DNA of 64,000 nt from SB25 sp029560875 (GCA_035388225.1 DAOOPM010000001.1:62001-126000); one strand, 5' to 3'; positions 26,591 to 33,923 are shown, counted from the stretch's first letter. The notes: generated by a model not told the origin, from the letters alone. Translations and numbers: made by a program.

Positions 26591-28039
26591 TTACTTATTG
26601 AAACCTACTATAACAATGGCTTGCGATTCAACAAGCCTTACACTTTTCTTCAAATCTGAAAGAACAGCCAATGCGCCAATTGTAATCTGATTATCAAAGT
26701 TGATTTGCTCCCAACTTAGTACCGCTGAACCATCGTTAATTGCGTTTGTATTCAGAAGAATGGAAATGTTATTGGCTAAATTAGTATTATCGGGAAAAGC
26801 ATTAACCAAAGCTATCTTGTACTGGTTGATTTGATTTTTAAGCAAAACTCCTGCACCCTTTTCGCCAGTCATTATCTTACTAACAGCATCGATGCTCGAC
26901 TTATTCCCTATCAGGGTTACGTCGCCGAGGAGTTGTTTTGATGCAGATTTATCAACACCTTCGGCAAGTGCAATTATTTCAACCTTTATGCTGTCTATTA
27001 AGTAAACTAAGCTCTGGGTTTCCTTCTTAATTAAATCAACCTGTTTACTATATTTAACCTTAACACTATCGGAAGCATTGGCAAAATCGCCGTAAAACTT
27101 TTGATTCTTCGCTTCTAGGTAATTAACAATGGCAGCAGAACTTTTGGCATCGCTCACCAGCGTTCCTAGGGTATCTTTCGAAGCATTAAGTGCTAGTAAA
27201 ACGCTGAACAGAATAAAAAACATCGTTCCTATTATCAAAAAAATATACTCGCCAGTAATTTGCTTTAACTGCTTAAATTTTGAGTAAGTGAATAAAGGTA
27301 GAAACACCGATACTAGTATAATTGAACCAAGAATCATTAATACTGCAGCACCCGGCCAATGAAAAAGTTTGAACATTGTTGAGAGCTCAAAAATTATCAA
27401 ACCAACAACACCCAAAGTAACAATCCATTTATCCTTGGCAGTTTCCGATTGGCGATACTTCTTAACAAGTAGCAATGGCAGAAAAATAAACAGAATAAAA
27501 ACCCAGCCTATAATTAGCAACATACCCGCGCCAGGCCAATGAAGTACCTTAAATAAAACCCCAAACATAAACAGCAATCCACCAATAAATATGGAAAGAT
27601 GAAGTGCTAGTGATTTTCGCCCCTCTAAATCTCTATAGTTTGTATAGAGTGCCGAAGGGAAAAAAACTAATCCCAAAATCACAAATCCCAACAGAAGTAA
27701 AATACTTGCACCCGGTAAATGAAGAATTTTCATCAGGGTAGCCAATGCCAGCAATGCAAGCGACACATTACCGGCAATTTTCATTGTCATTTTCATAATT
27801 CGGTAGTTTTTATCGATTAAATACTGTGTATTTTCCTGAATCTTTTGCAGAGTTTTGATTCCGGTTTGTTGTTTCACAATCTCATAGGCCTCATCAAAAC
27901 TTTTGCCTTCGTACATTTCGTTCTCCACCTCGCAGCAGATGTGGTCAATCAAATCGTCGCACAGATGTGAAAAAGTAATCCTCGCATTCTCAACATCATC
28001 AGCAATTTGCTGAACCTGACACTTACTTAACGTGTACAT
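26591..28039 (-). CDS. GldL/GldM-like fusion membrane protein (three hairpins)
   Basis: 482 residues. A cytoplasmic helical N-domain (about 1-85; LCDDLIDHICCEVENEMYEG) is of the kind seen on membrane proteins downstream of PadR regulators. Three GldL-type hairpins follow: LMKILHLPGASILLL (about 101-115), LFKVLHWPGAGMLLI (about 161-175) and MFKLFHWPGAAVLMI (about 221-235). A GldM-type helix (LLALNASKDTLGTL, about 280-293) and a periplasmic domain then match GldM region 1: LVYLIDSIKVEIIALAEG, GAGVLLKNQINQYK, and a closing SWEQINF...LAVLSDLKKSVRLVES. Lys and His of each hairpin are kept, the motor Glu is absent from all three. Start overlaps padR by 17 nt. Confidence 0.62.
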   Translation of the reverse strand: MYTLSKCQVQQIADDVENARITFSHLCDDLIDHICCEVENEMYEGKSFDEAYEIVKQQTGIKTLQKIQENTQYLIDKNYRIMKMTMKIAGNVSLALLALATLMKILHLPGASILLLLGFVILGLVFFPSALYTNYRDLEGRKSLALHLSIFIGGLLFMFGVLFKVLHWPGAGMLLIIGWVFILFIFLPLLLVKKYRQSETAKDKWIVTLGVVGLIIFELSTMFKLFHWPGAAVLMILGSIILVSVFLPLFTYSKFKQLKQITGEYIFLIIGTMFFILFSVLLALNASKDTLGTLVSDAKSSAAIVNYLEAKNQKFYGDFANASDSVKVKYSKQVDLIKKETQSLVYLIDSIKVEIIALAEGVDKSASKQLLGDVTLIGNKSSIDAVSKIMTGEKGAGVLLKNQINQYKIALVNAFPDNTNLANNISILLNTNAINDGSAVLSWEQINFDNQITIGALAVLSDLKKSVRLVESQAIVIVGFNK

Positions 28040-28376
28040 ACTGTAATCCCATATTAGGTTGAAGCAAAGCCTTTATGGTATTCACAAAATCCTCCAATTC
28101 CTCAATCCTCTCCTTTGCAGTGTTTTTACCTGTTTCGGTAAGCGAGTAGTAAATTCTGTTTCGGTTATTAATCACCTCCGATTCTGTTCTAACAACTCCC
28201 TCCTGCTCCAACTTATGCAGAATTGGATAAAGTGCACCAAAGGTCAACTCAATTTTACCATTGGTCAACTCTTTTACTTTTTGCGTAATCTCGTACCCGT
28301 ACATCCGCTTATTCTCCGATAAAAGTTTAAGGATGATTGGGTTTAACGTTCCTTTAATTAAGTTGTTCTGAATCAT
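28023..28376 (-). CDS. PadR-family transcriptional regulator
   Basis: 117 residues from ATG 28376 (a TTG six codons upstream is less likely). Winged-helix PadR domain: LIKGTLNPIILKLLSENKRMYGYEITQKV, LTFGALYPILHKLEQEGVV (recognition helix region, about 45-63) and RNRIYYSLTETGK (wing). A short C-terminal helix (ERIEELEDFVNTIKALL) would mediate dimerisation. It leads an operon with the two GldL/GldM-like proteins. Its own promoter contains a perfect 8-bp inverted repeat, a likely autoregulatory operator. PadR proteins often respond to small hydrophobic ligands or envelope stress. Confidence 0.9.
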   Translation of the reverse strand: MIQNNLIKGTLNPIILKLLSENKRMYGYEITQKVKELTNGKIELTFGALYPILHKLEQEGVVRTESEVINNRNRIYYSLTETGKNTAKERIEELEDFVNTIKALLQPNMGLQYVHVK

Positions 28377-28407
28377 ATTTGCATGTTTTTTCAATTTATC
28401 AATGAAA

Positions 28408-28438
28408 CAAATATATATAATTATCTTATATATGTCAA
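28408..28438 (-). promoter_or_regulatory. Promoter of the padR operon
   Basis: On the minus strand TTGA (28438-28435), 19-nt spacer, TATATTTG (28415-28408), an exact -7 match, about 30 nt before ATG 28376. Confidence 0.65.
28413..28433. promoter_or_regulatory. Candidate PadR operator
   Basis: ATATATAA, 5-nt spacer TTATC, TTATATAT: a perfect 8-5-8 inverted repeat lying inside the promoter between the two boxes, where bound PadR would block transcription. Confidence 0.5.
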
Positions 28439-28611
28439 TTATTTTAATATATAATTTTTAAAAACAGGATAATTATTCCATAACACACTGATAAACTGAA
28501 TATTAAAAATTAAATCTTTTATGATATAACTTTTGATATTTGAAATCTTTGATGTTCATTTGCAGTTCAAAAATCGATGCTGGATAGTTAAGACTTTTAT
28601 ACTGACTAGTT

Positions 28612-28701
28612 TGAGATTCCTGCCTTCGCAGGAATGACAGTTGAAGGGTTAAGGACATCCCTTGTCATTCCGCACTTGATGCGGAATCTCACTTTTGAGT
28701 T
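28612..28701. repeat. MITE-like palindromic intergenic element
   Basis: 90 bp built as nested inverted repeats: TGAGATTCC (28612-28620) and GGAATCTCA (28693-28701) are outer ends, GGAATGACA (28631-28639) and TGTCATTCC (28673-28681) inner ends. Each half also folds alone (TTCCTGC...GCAGGAA; TTCCGC...GCGGAA). No coding capacity. With the padR promoter region this accounts for the gap 28377-28751. Confidence 0.65.
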
Positions 28702-28751
28702 CGCCACAGGCAATCTCCTTAACTAAACAACATTGATTCAAAAATTATAAG

Positions 28752-29558
28752 ATGATTTACGTTGATGCCCAAACACCTTATTACCAATTCGAGAACCTAA
28801 GCAAGTTCTCGGACAGAATAACCCATTTCATTTCGACCCGAAATCATAACGGAAGTAATAGATTTACAATTGGAATGAACGAATACCTAGATGAAGCAGG
28901 TGTTAACGTAAACCGAGAAATTCTTGCAGCACAATTCAACTTTAAACCCGATTCGTATGTATTTGCGGAGCAAGTACACGGCAATATTGTAGAGTTCATT
29001 AGTCCTGAAAAACGAGGGCTGGGTGCTTTCAACAGAGCCTCCTCCCTACCCTGCTCCGATGCAATGATTACGCATCATTCAAATATTTGCATTGTTGCAC
29101 AGGCGGCCGATTGTGTTCCAATCCTTTTCTACGACCCCAATAAAAATGTTATTGCTAGTGCACACGCTGGCTGGAAAGGAACAGTAGCAAAAATTGCAGG
29201 CGAAGTAATAAAATCATATAAAAAACTATACAACTCCAACCCCGAAGATATCATAATAGGTATTGGTCCATCCATTGGGCCGTGCTGCTATGAGGTTGGA
29301 CACGAAGTGGCTGAACAAGCAAAGGAATCCTTTATTAATACAGATAAACTTCTTATTCAAAACCCTAAATACACAAAGCCAGTATTGAACCTTTGGGAGG
29401 CAAACATTAGTGCACTAATTGAACAGGGTGTAAAGCCTGAGAATATTGAAGTAGCCAAAGTTTGCACGAAGTGCAATAATTCCGAATTCTTCTCGGCTCG
29501 CGCTGGCGATAGGGGACGATTTGGAGGGTTTATTATGCTGAAAAAGAGTGACAAGTGA
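28752..29558 (+). CDS. pgeF: Peptidoglycan editing factor PgeF (laccase-domain, YfiH family)
   Basis: 268 residues, cytoplasmic. Formerly called multicopper polyphenol oxidase; characterised members edit peptidoglycan precursors by removing serine mis-incorporated at position 2. The zinc/catalytic residues are visible: VAQAADCVPILF (Cys about 121), SAHAGWKGTVAKI (His about 138) and GPCCYEVG (Cys about 177), plus AEQVHGN near residue 76. Length matches the family. Upstream sequence holds the MITE-like element. Confidence 0.9.
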   Translation: MIYVDAQTPYYQFENLSKFSDRITHFISTRNHNGSNRFTIGMNEYLDEAGVNVNREILAAQFNFKPDSYVFAEQVHGNIVEFISPEKRGLGAFNRASSLPCSDAMITHHSNICIVAQAADCVPILFYDPNKNVIASAHAGWKGTVAKIAGEVIKSYKKLYNSNPEDIIIGIGPSIGPCCYEVGHEVAEQAKESFINTDKLLIQNPKYTKPVLNLWEANISALIEQGVKPENIEVAKVCTKCNNSEFFSARAGDRGRFGGFIMLKKSDK

Positions 29559-29817
29559 TTTGTGACAAGTAACATCAACTAGTTTACATCTCCAGCGAAG
29601 GGCAATGGAATTGGAATGCAAAAAACACACAACAGTAAGTCGTCGCGCGCCAACATTGCATCAAAAGTGAAAAAGCATTAACAGAAGGCAACGCCCTGAG
29701 TTGCATACAACCTGTTAATTATTTTGCTATAGCCGTTGGGATTAAGTTCTATACCACAAGTAAATCCCTGAAGAATTTTTCTTTAAAAACAAAGAACTCT
29801 ATGTATAAAATTTCGTT

Positions 29818-29825
29818 TAACTTTG
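29818..29825 (+). promoter_or_regulatory. -7 element of toxin-antitoxin copy 1
   Basis: TAACTTTG, exact TAnnTTTG match, 21 nt before the antitoxin ATG, conserved in copy 2. Confidence 0.6.
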
Positions 29826-29846
29826 TATGATATAAACCCTTAGAGC

Positions 29847-30095
29847 ATGAATGCCGCTGAACTAAAACTCGACTTATTTCGCAGACTCGATAGCCTCGAT
29901 AGTAAAAACTTAGAGCATGTATACTCCAAAATTATTGGGTTGATTAATGCCGAATTAAAGAGTAACCAAGCACTATCGCCAGAAATTAAAGCCGCCTTAG
30001 ATACCGCCATTGAGGCAAGCGAAAAGGGGAATGTTCACAGCCACGAGAGTGCCATGCAAAAAACGAGGGAGCTGTACCCAAATTTGTTCCGATGA
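29847..30095 (+). CDS. Antitoxin, addiction-module type (copy 1)
   Basis: 82 residues, mostly helical and highly charged: MNAAELKLDLFRRLDSLDS at the N-terminus, a middle LSPEIKAALDTAIEASEKGN and the end TRELYPNLFR. No clear DNA-binding fold could be named. The stop overlaps the toxin start as ATGA, the classic type II arrangement. Copy 2 (33260-33508) differs at about a dozen positions, mostly between residues 20 and 55. The antitoxin should bind and neutralise the ParE-type protein and perhaps repress the operon. Confidence 0.75.
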   Translation: MNAAELKLDLFRRLDSLDSKNLEHVYSKIIGLINAELKSNQALSPEIKAALDTAIEASEKGNVHSHESAMQKTRELYPNLFR

Positions 30096-30385
30096 AGACA
30101 TTAGTGTGGACTGATACCGCATTGCAGGATTACCATCAGAACATTGAATATCTTCTACAAAAATGGTCGGAAAAAGAAGCTTTAAACTTTATATCCGACG
30201 TTGAATCTGTTCTTTTTGAGTTGATAGACGAAAAAGTTGAATTCAAAGAGAGTGGCTACAGGAATATAAGGCAATGCGTTGTTTGTAAGCAAATAACATT
30301 ATACTACAGGCATAAGAGCAGTAACGAAATTGAACTACTCCGTTTTTGGAATAACCACAAGGATACAAAAAAACTAAGCCTATAA
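30092..30385 (+). CDS. RelE/ParE-family toxin (copy 1)
   Basis: 97 residues with the RelE/ParE layout: TALQDYHQNIEYLLQKWSEKEALNFI (first helices), a central ESGYRNIRQCVVCKQITLYYRH strand pair with basic residues, and the C-terminal strand EIELLRFWNNHKD. The LYYRH...LLRFWNNRxDP-like ending is typical of ParE-type proteins, which poison gyrase or cut mRNA; which applies cannot be told. Overlaps its antitoxin by 4 nt. Nearly identical to copy 2. Confidence 0.85.
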   Translation: MKTLVWTDTALQDYHQNIEYLLQKWSEKEALNFISDVESVLFELIDEKVEFKESGYRNIRQCVVCKQITLYYRHKSSNEIELLRFWNNHKDTKKLSL

Positions 30386-30508
30386 TTCTCCGCTACTACA
30401 TTCCATCTTCAGCCAAGTACGCCGCTATACCATGCATGCGTCCGAAAGACACATGCTAACTGGGGGTGCCAAAAAAATATGTACTTTTATCCATAGTAGT
30501 AACTGTTT

Positions 30509-30667
30509 GTGGAAAAACAAAACTACTTAAAAGAGTTGGGAGTTCCTTATGGGCTCCCTTCTCTTAAATTTTTATCGGACAACAGTGAATTTGAATATAT
30601 TTACGAAAGTGAAATGATGGAAATTGGTAATTACGCGGTCAGGAGACCGCCATTTGTTCAAGCGTAG
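30509..30667 (+). CDS. Possible 52-residue peptide or gene remnant
   Basis: GTG-initiated frame reading VEKQNYLKELGVPYGLPSLK at its start and ending RRPPFVQA. Composition is protein-like, but no family is recognised and the stop falls within a palindrome. Could be a remnant. Confidence 0.2.
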   Translation: MEKQNYLKELGVPYGLPSLKFLSDNSEFEYIYESEMMEIGNYAVRRPPFVQA

Positions 30668-30684
30668 TTTTGAAAACTACGCTT
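30660..30684. repeat. 12-bp perfect palindrome
   Basis: AAGCGTAGTTTT and AAAACTACGCTT meet around a single central G. No T run follows, so it is not an obvious terminator. Confidence 0.6.
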
Positions 30685-30858
30685 AGCAAGGTGCAACTGA
30701 CTATTGTGGTGAAAGTAAAACGCAAAAAGCACGCAACTAACGTCGCATGCTTTTATATTTTTTTTAGAAATCTATAGAATGCAAAAGATTATTTATTCAC
30801 TTCATCTTCATAACTAACTGAATAAACTCTTTCTTCCATTAGCCTTTGATTCAAATAA

Positions 30859-31287
30859 CTAAAAATCAATTTTGTACCTTTTTAATAATTTTAAAAATGT
30901 TGACCAGGATTCTTTTTCAGATCTTATTTTTTCTACAACTACATTATTTGCAACAATATTTTGAAGCCTATATTCATAACTGCTAGCAAATAATTTTTCA
31001 TCTAAAGTCCTATCTTGTAGTAATTTTTCACAAACTTCGAATAGTCCCAAATAATCATCAACCATAGACCATTCTTCCTCTGATGATGGTTCCCATGTAT
31101 TATTCTTTCTAAGTTTTCCATGAACCATTCTTAGAGACTCTATTCCAAACATTTCTCTAATTTTTAGATGATTTGCGGCATTTGTAACTTTACTTTGATA
31201 CCTAAATTGAAAATAAGAAAGTACAAAAGTAATAGTAATAGCAACACTAGATACCGCCAAAAAGATGTTAGTAATTTCTTGTGACAT
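30859..31287 (-). CDS. Small single-pass membrane protein
   Basis: 142 residues. One N-terminal membrane segment (IFLAVSSVAITITFVLSYF, about 8-26) with a cytoplasmic helical remainder: HLKIREMFGIESLRMVHGKLRKN, SMVDDYLGLFEVCEKLL and a closing ESWSTFLKLLKRYKIDF. The layout recalls DUF4760-type proteins of defence and accessory regions, without certainty. It lies inside the segment flanked by the two toxin-antitoxin copies. Function unknown. Confidence 0.6.
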   Translation of the reverse strand: MSQEITNIFLAVSSVAITITFVLSYFQFRYQSKVTNAANHLKIREMFGIESLRMVHGKLRKNNTWEPSSEEEWSMVDDYLGLFEVCEKLLQDRTLDEKLFASSYEYRLQNIVANNVVVEKIRSEKESWSTFLKLLKRYKIDF

Positions 31288-31322
31288 AACAAATAATTTT
31301 AATTTAGTGAAAAGTTCTAATC

Positions 31323-31350
31323 AAAAGGTGGGATTTTTACCCACCTTTTT
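31323..31350. terminator. Hairpin terminator
   Basis: AAAAGGTGGG pairs with CCCACCTTTT over a 7-nt loop. The longer T run is on the plus strand; it sits just downstream of the minus-strand SprB-repeat gene. Confidence 0.6.
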
Positions 31351-31357
31351 TATTTTA

Positions 31358-32812
31358 TTAAAACGTAGTTGTTAATCTTACGTGTTTAATATAATCTTTT
31401 GAACCAGAATAGGAATTATTTGGAGAATTTGTATCAAAAACTATACCTTGTCCAGCATCAAGTGAGAATGTTTCATTTGTCCAATACCAACCAACTAATG
31501 GAGTAATTTTGGGGTTTGTTACATTAGATACATTGTCATATATTAATTTCATATCATTCCAATTTGGTGTTTTCCAAATTTTACCGTTTCTATTTTCATT
31601 TAAATTTTTAGCCACATACCATGTCATATCAGTAATTTCATCTGTTTTTTGAACAATTTTGCCATGTTGATTTGGATATGTACCAGATATTTCAAAAATA
31701 ATACCACCATATAATTCATCACCAATATTATAATTTTGAACATTTGTAGTAAATGAATAAATTCCAACACCAGTAGCATTACCACCAGAATTCGATGCAA
31801 AAACCTTATAATAATAGATAGTATTAGATGTTAATCCTGTTATATCAATACTTACAGTTGAATTATTATTTATTGTAACGGTATTAGATGTGCTTGTAAG
31901 TGATGTTGCACTTGTTCCATATTTAATATATACACTAGTAGTAGAACCATTTGGATTAACATCTGCATTAATTGTCGCGCTAGTTGTCGTAATATTAGAT
32001 GCACTTAAATTACTAACTGTTGGTGGAATTACAGGATTAGATATTACTATATCAGTAATAGTTTTTGTATCATTACACCCATCTTTTACAGTAGTAGTAT
32101 ATGTACCTGCCGTTACATTAAATATATTACTAGATTGAAATATACCACTGTTTAATTGATAATTATATGGTAATGTTCCACCACTGGCAGTCAATGTAAT
32201 TTGACCGTTTCCGCCAATTGTAGTTGGATCTGTTTTAGATTGTGTTAGTGATAATTGATTTGGTTGTGTAATAGTAACATCTTTTGTTGTAGTTACACTA
32301 CCACTTTTAACTGTTACTGTATATGTACCTGCTAATAAATTACTAAATGTTCCATTATTTTGATATGTTCCATTACCTAATTTATATTCATAATTACCAC
32401 TTTCACCCGATGCTGTTACCGTGAAACTACCTGTACTACGTCCATAACAAGTTACATTTGTTTGTGATGTAATTGTTACTGTTAATTGATTTGGTTGTGT
32501 AATAACTACACTTTTGGTATACTCCTTATTCTTACTGTCAGTTACCTTTGCTAGATAAGTACCCGCGGTTAAATTGGTAAATCTACCATTGTAATTAATT
32601 TTAGTGCCATTCAAGGAGTAAACATAGTTATTATTACCTGTTATAACATTAATGGTAATAGTACCATCGCTCCCACCGTTAGTGGTAACATTGGTGGAGG
32701 TAACATCGCAGGTTAACTCCTTAACAGGTTCGGTGTCGGCTGTATCATTCTCGCACCCAAATACTAACAAAAGCAACATTGTTGCAAGTACAGTAACAGA
32801 AAATCTACCCAT
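31358..32812 (-). CDS. SprB-repeat lipoprotein with fibronectin-like domain
   Basis: 484 residues. Lipobox LLLVFGC (Cys about 20) predicts a lipid anchor. Three SprB-type repeats follow (about 32-110, 111-190, 191-265), each of the form GxGxxTxxxxGxxxxYxYxL...LxAGTYxxxVxD and two joined by ITQPNQL linkers. A fibronectin-III-like domain (about 268-360; LSASNITTTSATINADVNP) leads to a C-terminal DUF1566-like domain (GDELYGGIIFEISG, about 365-484). Likely a surface adhesin of low-complexity, Asn/Thr-rich and AT-rich composition unlike its neighbours, suggesting acquisition. No T9SS domain. Confidence 0.8.
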   Translation of the reverse strand: MGRFSVTVLATMLLLLVFGCENDTADTEPVKELTCDVTSTNVTTNGGSDGTITINVITGNNNYVYSLNGTKINYNGRFTNLTAGTYLAKVTDSKNKEYTKSVVITQPNQLTVTITSQTNVTCYGRSTGSFTVTASGESGNYEYKLGNGTYQNNGTFSNLLAGTYTVTVKSGSVTTTKDVTITQPNQLSLTQSKTDPTTIGGNGQITLTASGGTLPYNYQLNSGIFQSSNIFNVTAGTYTTTVKDGCNDTKTITDIVISNPVIPPTVSNLSASNITTTSATINADVNPNGSTTSVYIKYGTSATSLTSTSNTVTINNNSTVSIDITGLTSNTIYYYKVFASNSGGNATGVGIYSFTTNVQNYNIGDELYGGIIFEISGTYPNQHGKIVQKTDEITDMTWYVAKNLNENRNGKIWKTPNWNDMKLIYDNVSNVTNPKITPLVGWYWTNETFSLDAGQGIVFDTNSPNNSYSGSKDYIKHVRLTTTF

Positions 32813-32988
32813 GGCTATATTGTTTTAAGTTTTATAATCGATTCAAAAACATTCAATTACCAAATTAATATTTATTGCTATAATACAAAGTTATAAGAAA
32901 TAAGCATAGCCCAAAATCCGCTGCTATTTCTTTTTGACTAAAGGATAATTACTTAGGACTAAAATCAATATATAGATTATTACCAACC

Positions 32989-33019
32989 TCTGTTCGCGCG
33001 TCTTCTTTTGACGCGTGCG
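32989..33019. repeat. REP-like hairpin unit 1
   Basis: CGCGTC-TTCTTTT-GACGCG hairpin within a 31-nt unit beginning TCTGTTCG. Its reverse complement recurs at 33127-33158, so the two bracket the toxin remnant as imperfect inverted repeats. Confidence 0.65.
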
Positions 33020-33046
33020 TCTATCAACCAAAGACACAAGAGTGGA

Positions 33047-33109
33047 AACAATAATGAACTACTGCGATTTTGGAATATCCACAAGAATACAAGAAAGCTA
33101 AACCTATAA
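33047..33109 (+). pseudogene. Remnant of a third ParE-type toxin gene (3' end)
   Basis: About 60 bp match the 3' end of the toxin genes (TGAACTACTGCGATT, then TGGAATA-CCACAAG-ATACA, then AAGCTAAACCTATAA) with several substitutions. The rest of the gene and its antitoxin are absent. Confidence 0.75.
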
Positions 33110-33126
33110 TTTCGCTAGTTGCTTTT

Positions 33127-33158
33127 GCACGTGTCAAAAGAAGACGCGTGCGAACAGA
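33127..33158. repeat. REP-like hairpin unit 2
   Basis: CACGTGTC-AAAAGAA-GACGCGTG folds into an 8-bp stem with one G-T pair; ends CGAACAGA, the inverse of unit 1. Confidence 0.65.
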
Positions 33159-33229
33159 AAAATTTCACCTTTTTTGTCCAAAATATTTTTTGGTTGAAAA
33201 ACTAAGAACTCTATGTCTAGAATTTCGTT

Positions 33230-33237
33230 TAACTTTG
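33230..33237 (+). promoter_or_regulatory. -7 element of toxin-antitoxin copy 2
   Basis: TAACTTTG, as in copy 1, 22 nt before the antitoxin ATG. Confidence 0.6.
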
Positions 33238-33259
33238 TATAATCTAAACCAGTATGAGC

Positions 33260-33508
33260 ATGAATGCAGCTGAGCTAAAACTTGATTTATTCCGTAGACT
33301 CGATAGCCTCGATAGCAAGAAACTTGAGCATCTGTACACAAAAATCATCGGGTTAATTAATGCCGAGGTAGCAAGTAATGAAGCCCTATCGCCAGAAATT
33401 AAAAAGGCTCTGGATGCTGCTATTGAAACAAGCGAAAAGGGAAACGTACACACCCACGAGAGTGTCATGCAAAAAACGAGGGAACTTTACCCAAATTTGT
33501 TCCGATGA
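33260..33508 (+). CDS. Antitoxin, addiction-module type (copy 2)
   Basis: 82 residues from ATG 33260, which corresponds to the only ATG of copy 1; ATG 33254 would add Met-Ser. Differences from copy 1 cluster in the middle (KKLEHLYTKIIGLINAEVASNEAL), with the N-terminus and the C-terminal TRELYPNLFR kept, so the parts likely to bind DNA or toxin are conserved. Overlaps the toxin gene as ATGA. Confidence 0.75.
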   Translation: MNAAELKLDLFRRLDSLDSKKLEHLYTKIIGLINAEVASNEALSPEIKKALDAAIETSEKGNVHTHESVMQKTRELYPNLFR

Positions 33509-33798
33509 AGACATTAGTGTGGACTGATACCGCATTGCAGGATTACCATCAGAATATTGAATATCTTCTACAAAAATGGTCCGAGAAAGAAGCGATAAAT
33601 TTTATATCCGACGTAGAATCGGTTCTTTTTGGGTTAATGGACGAAAAAGTTGAATACAAGGAAAGTGGCTATAGGAATATTAGGCAGTGCGTTGTTTGTA
33701 AGCAAATAACATTATACTACCGACATAAGGGCAGTAACGAAATTGAACTACTGCGATTCTGGAATAACCACAAGGATACAGAAAAGCTAAACCTATAA
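33505..33798 (+). CDS. RelE/ParE-family toxin (copy 2)
   Basis: 97 residues, differing from copy 1 at only about eight positions (for example EAINF for EALNF, FGLMDEKVEYK for FELIDEKVEFK, EKLNL for KKLSL). All family strands are kept, so both toxins should be active and cross-neutralisation by the two antitoxins is plausible. A REP-like hairpin follows the stop. Confidence 0.85.
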   Translation: MKTLVWTDTALQDYHQNIEYLLQKWSEKEAINFISDVESVLFGLMDEKVEYKESGYRNIRQCVVCKQITLYYRHKGSNEIELLRFWNNHKDTEKLNL

Positions 33799-33810
33799 GT
33801 CCTCCTTTCG

Positions 33811-33834
33811 CAGGCGTCAAAAGAAGACGCGCGC
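33811..33834. repeat. REP-like hairpin unit 3
   Basis: GGCGTC-AAAAGAA-GACGCG hairpin just after toxin copy 2, same orientation as unit 2, which follows the toxin remnant. Confidence 0.6.
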
Positions 33835-33923
33835 AAAAAAACGTTAAAGCATTCGCATTAGTTCAAGTTATTCACAAAACGTCCATTTTATCAAAAATCA
33901 GTTATGTTTTGAGCAAAAATTTG

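Larger units (their letters stand above)
29792..30385 (+). repeat. Toxin-antitoxin direct repeat, copy 1
   Basis: From AAGAACTCTATGT upstream of the promoter to the toxin stop, this block matches 33213-33798 closely in DNA, including promoter and leader. The preceding gap (29559-29791) holds no gene; it starts with tandem GTGACAAGT-like units. Confidence 0.85.
30386..30858. other. Intergenic stretch between toxin copy 1 and a membrane protein gene
   Basis: No clear gene. It holds GCATGCGTC...GACACATGC-like pairs near 30439-30461, a small unlisted frame (30509-30667), a 25-bp palindrome (30660-30684), and an imperfect hairpin with T run (about 30725-30765) that may end plus-strand transcription. 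Confidence 0.5.
32813..33259. other. Intergenic stretch with toxin remnant and hairpin units
   Basis: Contains no intact gene. From left to right: AT-rich upstream region of the lipoprotein gene, REP-like unit (32989-33019), decayed toxin 3' end (33047-33109), inverted REP-like unit (33127-33158), and promoter/leader of toxin-antitoxin copy 2. Confidence 0.7.
33213..33798 (+). repeat. Toxin-antitoxin direct repeat, copy 2
   Basis: Matches 29792-30385 in the same orientation, including leader, promoter and both genes; about 2.8 kb of accessory DNA lies between them. Confidence 0.85.

Noticed and set aside
25624..28039. Assignment of the two membrane proteins as the organism's T9SS motor (GldL and GldM)
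   Set aside because: They lack the conserved motor glutamate, have multiple hairpins, miss the later GldM domains, and stand without gldK or gldN, so they are relatives rather than the motor itself.
33070..33273. 67-codon frame between lipoprotein and toxin-antitoxin copy 2
   Set aside because: It runs out of frame through the decayed toxin 3' end and a REP-like hairpin; explained by those features.
29792..33834. Insertion sequence or composite transposon carrying the toxin-antitoxin copies
   Set aside because: No transposase gene or terminal inverted repeats at the outer edges were found; only direct repeats of the toxin-antitoxin units.
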